Source: Fuerstiella marisgermanici
GTDB lineage: Bacteria > Planctomycetota > Planctomycetia > Planctomycetales > Planctomycetaceae
NCBI RefSeq assembly: GCF_001983935.1
Contig: NZ_CP017641.1
Coordinates: 6,870,001 to 6,934,000, forward strand
Direction: 5' to 3'
DNA length: 64,000 nt
How positions within the stretch are numbered: position 1 is the first letter of the stretch; each line of letters starts with the position of its first letter. A program made the translations under genes and the position numbers. The notes below the pieces were generated by a model. It did not search any database and was not told the origin of the DNA. It saw nothing but the letters and a program-made list of their open reading frames with translations. Below are positions 59,026 through 64,000 of this stretch, piece after piece.

Positions 59026-61196
59026 CCTTCTCGTAACTGGATCGGTGTCAGTGAGTCTTTCGCAATCTCGCCTTTGACAGCCCACTCATCCCAATACGAT
59101 GAAGAGAGAAAAGTACTTTGGCGCCGTTGTTTGGTTCTATCAGCGAGCTTCGGAGCGATCTGCAGCTGACTTCCACCGGAGGCCACGGTGATGCTTTCAT
59201 CCGGTGCAATCCATACCTTGCCCTGTCGTGATTTACTCATACTTTCGAAGTCGATAGTTGTCATCGCCGGTTTTTCAGCGTCGGTATCGCAAACCCATGC
59301 TTTCTTAATGGCATCACGACGGTTTTCACGTGCGCGCATGACCAGCCACCGGCCGTCGTGAGAGAAAGCCATTCGACAGCTGCGATAATCCTCCGAGCTC
59401 AACCCCATGCCGTCTGAAAGGGCTAGAGAAATAATCTTTCCGCGGCGCAAATAGTGAAGTGACATATCCGATGTCATGAACCCAACTTTTGAATAATCGT
59501 TGGAAAACGCGAAGTTTCCAGGTTGCGATTTGCTTCCTGAACTTAGTGAACTGGTATCAAAGAGCGGCACGACCGAGCTTGCCATTGCCATGAGCACTTT
59601 ATATTCAACGTGCCTTTGCCGCTCGGATGTACTCTCCAGCGTTTCTCTTGCCTTTTCGAAATGGCCGGAGTTGATTGACTCTCGTGCACGGCCCAACTTG
59701 CTGGCATAAGCGGTGGTGTCTTCGATCGCAGTTGCCAGGGAGTTTTCCTCTGTTGACAAAGTGAGGTCTGTCTTCAGTTTTTTCGCGATAGCAATTTGGT
59801 TTTGCAGTTTCTCAGTAAGCTCTTCGGCAGACTTTTGTGCGGCTTGGGCCTGCTTGGTACGAGTATTGGCTTCCTCCGTTTTTTGAACAAGTTGATGGTT
59901 AAGGTCCAATGCCTTTTTTTTCGCCGCCGTTGCGGCGTCTTTCGCTTCGATGGCTGCCATCCGCTCATGGTCGAAGCGTTCCTTATCATCGATCGCTCTC
60001 TGCCTCGAGAGGAAGGCTAGAACGGCGACGGCGATCAAAAGAGCCGCGGCTAGTGTGGACGTGGCTGCCGGCACAGGGTGACGACGAATCATCATCATTG
60101 TCCTGGCAGGGGGCGAAAGGGGGCGGGCTGTTACCGGCTCGCCTGATAACCAGCGATCGAGATCGTCAGCAAGTTCCTCGCAAGCCTTGTACCGCCACTT
60201 GACGGATTTGCTCATCGCCATTTTCGCAAATGGCTACCAAGTCCAGCGGAACTGACGGTGAGATATTTCGAATAGAGATCGGCTCTGTATCTCCAGCGAC
60301 GGCAGCCACGACAACATATGTTGAGCCGAAAAATGGGGGCTGGCCGGTCAGGCATTGGTAGAGCACAGCACCAAGACTGTATTGATCGCTATGTGGACCC
60401 ACTTCATTGAGCTTTCCTCGAGCCTGTTCAGGTGCCATAAACGCAGGAGTTCCCAGAATGCCATCCTGCGTCTTCAGCTCTGCTTTCTCACTGCTGCCTT
60501 GTTCGTCCAGAACCTTTGCGAGGCCGAAATCAGCAACTTTGGCTCGTGTGGCTGTATCATCAATAAGCACGTTTTCTGGTTTAATGTCACGATGTACGAT
60601 GCCTTCCGAGTGTGCATAGTGAAGAGCCTCTGCCAGGTCCCGGACCCAGGTGACTCGCTGAGTCAACACAGATTCTGAAGTCTTTAATACCTCCTTCAAC
60701 GTTTTTCCGGCCACGAATTCAGACGCAATATAGAGTTGCCCATCCTCTGTCTCGCCATTTTCGTAAACCGTTACAATGTTGGGGTGATGCAGTTTGGCGG
60801 CGCTCCTAGCCTCGGTCACGAACCGTCGCCGCCGCCGGAGGTCTCCCGGGGCAAATGTCGGAACTTTTATCGCAACAGTGCGTTCGAGCTGCAAATCATG
60901 AGCCTTATAGACAGCGCCGAACGCTCCCTCACCCAGCTTATCCTTGATTAGGAACCGTCCGATTGTCTTCCGCGACTCTGTAGGCGAAGGCAACAATTCC
61001 GAAACGCGGTCGTTGGAAATGATTGTCTGCTGCAATTCGTGACCGGACCGAGTTGTATTCGCTGCCGTTTGCGGGACAAATCGTTGCTTACATTTCGGGC
61101 AGCAAACCTGCAGCGTCAGCTTTTCCTCGGAAACACGCAGCTTTTGATCGCAACTCGGACAATTGATTTTCAATTTGGTGGTCATATCAAGAATGC

Positions 61197-62537
61197 CTAA
61201 GTCGACCTCCGAGTGCGTTTCGTAAATGGCAGCAGAGCTTCTCTCATTTCACCGGCTGTTGCGTATCGATCGGCGACTTCTCGTTCAATTGCTCGGACAA
61301 TTATGTTCGCGATGCCTTTCGGGATATCTGGCACATGTTGCGTGATCGAAATCGCTTCAGTATTCAGAATCATGGAAATCTGTTGAGCGACCATGTCGGC
61401 CTCGAAGGGCAGCCGACCGCTGATCATGTTGTACAGACACACTCCTGCGGCGTAGATGTCACACGTCGGTTTGGCGTGACGGCAGTCGATAATCTGTTCC
61501 GGCGGCATGTAGGCCAGTGTGCCGCAGATTTCGTTGCTGGTGCTGCAGTCGCTGAACCCGGCGTCAATGAAGTTTTTGGCCAAACCGAAGTCGGCCAGCT
61601 TCACCTGCAGCTTGCGGCCCGCTTTGTAGACCAGCAGATTGGTTGGCTTGACGTCGCGATGCACGATTTCCAGCTTATGAGCGTACTGCAGTCCCTCCAG
61701 AACTCGCACCATAATGCCAGCAGCCATGCGACAACGATCCGGTAAAGTGGCAGCTGCCAGCAGTTCGCGAAAGTCAACCTCGTCGATGTACTCCATCACC
61801 AGATAAGGCAACAGGTCCTCGGTCAGTCGAAAGTCGAGCGACTTCACGATTCGTTTGTGTTGCAGCCTTAAAACGATCGCAGCTTCTCTCCGGAACTTTT
61901 CGATAGCCTTCTTGTGAGTGCAGACAAGCGGTCGCACAATTTTGATGGCCACTTTCTCGTTGGTGGCGTTGCGTCGAGCGACATACACAACGCCCATGCT
62001 GCCAAAGCCAATCTGACGTTCGACTGTGTAGCCGGGAATTTGCGGAACGGGTTCGTCAAAGGAATCGTGATCGGTGTGACGCTTCATGGCGACTCCAATC
62101 ACGGTGGCGTCATGGCTGCTGGAACTTGGTTCCGGGCTGTGTTGAATTGTGACTGTGAATTTTGTGTCTCCGACGGTGACTTCATCGCCGGTCGCCAACA
62201 TGGCGGTTTCGATTCGTTGTCCATTCACCTTCGTCCCATTGGTGCTGCCCAGATCGACGACAGCCACTTCCGGCGGACTTATTTCAAGGCGACAATGAAA
62301 TCGTGAAAACTGGCGGTTGGGCGACAACCGAAGTTGGGCTTCTTTTGACCGTCCCAGGATACATGTTTGGTGGTTGGTGTACTGAAGGACCCTTCCCGCA
62401 CTCGGGCCTTCTGTGACTTTCAGAGTCACGGCTGCTGTGTTGGGAGGCTTCGACTTCAAGGGTGGCAGATCCGGCAATCTTGCGGAACGGAATTTAATCG
62501 AGTCCGCCGCGTCTTCATTGTTGGAATGAATCCGCAA
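61197..62537 (-). CDS. FHA-domain Ser/Thr protein kinase
   Basis: 446 residues, first gene of the signalling operon. The N-terminal FHA domain (about 36-130) has the ligand-binding Arg63 (CILGRSKEAQ), SRFHCRLE and GSTNGTKV. The kinase domain (about 170-440) is complete: GFGSMG loop, Lys199, HRDVKPTN (293-300) and DFG (316-318). There is no membrane segment, so it is cytosolic, unlike the two kinase-WD40 proteins. It may autophosphorylate and recruit its own products or the other kinases through FHA binding. The next gene starts 11 nt downstream. ATG 62537 is the first start giving the FHA domain. Confidence 0.93.
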   Translation of the reverse strand: MRIHSNNEDAADSIKFRSARLPDLPPLKSKPPNTAAVTLKVTEGPSAGRVLQYTNHQTCILGRSKEAQLRLSPNRQFSRFHCRLEISPPEVAVVDLGSTNGTKVNGQRIETAMLATGDEVTVGDTKFTVTIQHSPEPSSSSHDATVIGVAMKRHTDHDSFDEPVPQIPGYTVERQIGFGSMGVVYVARRNATNEKVAIKIVRPLVCTHKKAIEKFRREAAIVLRLQHKRIVKSLDFRLTEDLLPYLVMEYIDEVDFRELLAAATLPDRCRMAAGIMVRVLEGLQYAHKLEIVHRDVKPTNLLVYKAGRKLQVKLADFGLAKNFIDAGFSDCSTSNEICGTLAYMPPEQIIDCRHAKPTCDIYAAGVCLYNMISGRLPFEADMVAQQISMILNTEAISITQHVPDIPKGIANIIVRAIEREVADRYATAGEMREALLPFTKRTRRST

Positions 62538-63040
62538 GTGACCCCATGGTCGGCCCTAGGGCGGGATACGGAAGTCTGTTCTTTACTGATTTTTCGCCCC
62601 AAATGGAAGGCACTTGCTGGGAACGTTCCGGTTGGGTGCCGATTTTGGGGCGAGTCCAATGGCGACAGGGCGCAGCAGGGCAGTGTGCTAAAAAGGTTTG
62701 TGACGGTTATTCGGCGCACGGCGAGGTGGGACTTAGCTGTCAGCCGGCAATGCCACCGTGGAACGACAAATTTTCGAATAATAAGAACTCGATGTTGCAA
62801 GTCGGCACCATTCATTCGCACACGGTGGGGGCTTTGCGCGTCGAATTGCAGAGACTGTATTCACCGTAAAAGCCAGCGTATTCCGCTGCCTCTTTGCCCC
62901 ATCGTTACAACCGGCAAGGTCGCTGTCTCCCTTTTGCGTGAAGCCGCCCACATGCTGAAAAATGAACGCCCGCGTTGTCAATCGGAAACTAGCGTTGCCT
63001 CGAACACCGGCCGTAACCGTTACGGCTTTCGTAATCGACA
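62538..63040. other. Intergenic region upstream of the signalling operon
   Basis: 503 nt between divergent genes. Open frames occur but have no recognisable protein character. The promoter of the kinase/FHA operon and that of the deacetylase gene should lie here; no reliable promoter elements were identified. Confidence 0.45.
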
Positions 63041-64000
63041 ATGTTTCTTTTTGACACCACGATGGTCACCCAGGCTACGCAACAAGAACGCTTTTCGCCG
63101 GAAGACGCTTCGTCTGTTCGGGGCGAAACCACGCGTCGTCATTTGTTGACCGTCAACGTGGAAGACTACTTCCAGGTCGGAGTCTTCCAGAAATTCATCA
63201 GCACCGAAAATTGGTATCGCTTCGAAAGTCGCCTGCAGCAGAACGTCGAACAGGTTCTGGAGCTTCTGGAACAGCGAAACACCAAGGCCACATTCTTCGT
63301 GTTGGGCTGGACAGCGGAGAAGGACCCGAAGCTGGTTCGAATGATCGCCGACGCCGGCCACGAAGTCGCCAGTCGAGGGCTCGTGCATCAACCATTGCTG
63401 ACACTGTCGAAGGCACAGATTCGTGAAGATCTGGTCAAGTCGAAGGCTTTGCTGGAGGACACAACAGGGCAAAGCGTCGACGGATTTCGATTATCCGACG
63501 GCTGGTTAAGTAAGCAGACACTTTGGCTACTGGACGAAGTGGCGGCAGCTGGCTACCGCTACGATTCCAGCCTGATGCCCAAACAACGCGACTTCGCCGA
63601 CGATCCGAAGTGGCGAAGCATTCAGCAGGTGCAAACGGCCAATGGTCCGCTGTTGGAAGTGCCATTGTCAACGATGGAAACCCCGGGCGGCTGGTTGCCG
63701 ATCGCTGGCGGAAACTATCAGCGGCAGGTGCCAAACTTCGTGATGCGAAGGTTGGTTGACCGAGCAATGGAGTCAGCCACTGACCCATTCGTTATGTACT
63801 TCCAGGTCTGGGAACTCGACACTGAGCAGCCGCGTCTAAGCGTCGCAGATCGCATCACCAAGGTTCGCCACTACCGAAAACTCGGCAAGTATCGCCGCAT
63901 TCTGCCTCAGTATTTGGACCGCTATCAGTTCACGTCGATTCGTGATCATGGCACGCTGGAAAACAGTCCTCTGAAACTCTTGGCGAATCCCGCAGCCGAT
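63041..64000 (+). CDS. XrtA/DUF3473-type polysaccharide deacetylase, degenerate motifs (partial)
   Basis: Runs off the right edge; at least 320 residues. Overall pattern matches the exosortase-linked polysaccharide deacetylases (LLTVNVEDYFQV, NTKATFFVLGWTAEKDPKLV, YDSSLMPKQRDFADDPKWRS, FVMYFQVWELDTEQPRL). Three catalytic motifs differ from the norm: the first Asp is Asn39 (TVNVED rather than TVDVED), the zinc-ligand His is Arg112 (ASRGLVH rather than ASHGYDH), and RAPS is RLSD (from Arg150). It may be catalytically inactive or altered. The start could be ATG 63041 or 63062. The PEP-CTERM protein at 14769 fits an exosortase/exopolysaccharide system in this genome. Confidence 0.82.
   Translation, partial: MFLFDTTMVTQATQQERFSPEDASSVRGETTRRHLLTVNVEDYFQVGVFQKFISTENWYRFESRLQQNVEQVLELLEQRNTKATFFVLGWTAEKDPKLVRMIADAGHEVASRGLVHQPLLTLSKAQIREDLVKSKALLEDTTGQSVDGFRLSDGWLSKQTLWLLDEVAAAGYRYDSSLMPKQRDFADDPKWRSIQQVQTANGPLLEVPLSTMETPGGWLPIAGGNYQRQVPNFVMRRLVDRAMESATDPFVMYFQVWELDTEQPRLSVADRITKVRHYRKLGKYRRILPQYLDRYQFTSIRDHGTLENSPLKLLANPAAD

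Larger units (their letters stand above)
56812..61185 (-). pseudogene. Zinc-ribbon Ser/Thr kinase-WD40 gene, split by a frameshift and an IS
   Basis: A paralogue of the kinase at 50369 with the same order: zinc ribbon (Cys9, 12, 29, 32), kinase (HRDIKPEN, DFG intact), membrane helix (LAAALLIAVAVLAFL), coiled coil and WD40 region (RRAVTSSADRTIRIWDVRTG). Two lesions are seen. One extra base at 60220 shifts the frame in CEKAM: removing it changes CENGDE to CEKAMSKSVKWRY, as in the paralogue (CEKAMNKV). An ISAs1 element lies within the WD40 part. Removing the insertion plus one target copy gives GVVPSFARRGSS in frame. The restored gene would encode about 1023 residues. As it stands only the kinase-domain portion (61185-60166) could be made. 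Confidence 0.88.

Noticed and set aside
62367-63149. 260-codon plus-strand frame across the upstream end of the operon
   Set aside because: It overlaps the start of the FHA-kinase gene on the other strand and the deacetylase start, and its composition is not protein-like.

Overview
The window looks like a chromosome segment of a planctomycete (Planctomycetota, probably Planctomycetales). This is an inference from gene content: a Tat-exported DUF1501 protein, a DUF1080 protein, a PEP-CTERM protein, very large exported proteins without recognisable families, and zinc-ribbon/Ser-Thr kinase/WD40 fusions linked to FHA domains. GC content is moderate. The genus cannot be named from the sequence. 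No rRNA, tRNA or CRISPR array was seen.

Layout. 0.2-9.5 kb holds housekeeping and enzyme genes: alanine dehydrogenase, a three-part AmmeMemoRadiSam fusion, an aspartoacylase-like hydrolase, an M3 peptidase, DUF4404, a STAS protein and a DinB protein. 9.6-10.6 kb is a RAYT-type transposase remnant flanked by two pairs of REP-like palindromes; a third pair lies in frame inside purL (10.6-13.6 kb). 13.8-17.1 kb carries DUF1080, PEP-CTERM and rRNA methyltransferase genes plus a long imperfect inverted repeat. 17.3-20.7 kb is hpf-ptsN-ptsH-ptsI, a PTS phosphorelay with no sugar permease in view, followed by RNase E/G with a strong terminator. 22.9-35.8 kb (minus strand) is an apparent operon of three giant exported proteins: 1119 aa, 2090 aa and a TPR protein of 1024 aa. 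35.9-50 kb is a mixed region: IMPase, a zinc-ribbon membrane protein, a LamG-like protein, DinB, an aldo/keto reductase with a histone-tail-like extension, a TauD/Gfo-Idh-MocA/lactonase run, DNA polymerase I and DUF1501.

50-62.5 kb (minus strand) is the most distinctive part: a tightly packed signalling operon. In transcription order it is FHA-kinase, kinase-WD40 (broken), a double-FHA protein, an FHA-membrane-pseudoprotease, an exported helical protein, an intact kinase-WD40, and a frameshifted small gene. The broken kinase-WD40 carries an ISAs1-family element (57725-59015) with 17-bp terminal inverted repeats and a perfect 10-bp target duplication. It also has a one-base frameshift. Removing both restores an open frame of about 1023 codons, almost the length of its intact paralogue. 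The window ends inside an XrtA/DUF3473-type polysaccharide deacetylase whose catalytic motifs look degraded.

Likely functional links. The kinases would phosphorylate Thr residues that FHA domains read. The membrane-anchored FHA/pseudoprotease and exported protein would connect this to the cell envelope. The PTS genes and RNase E/G are probably regulatory. The PEP-CTERM protein and the XrtA-like deacetylase both point to an exosortase and exopolysaccharide system elsewhere in the genome.
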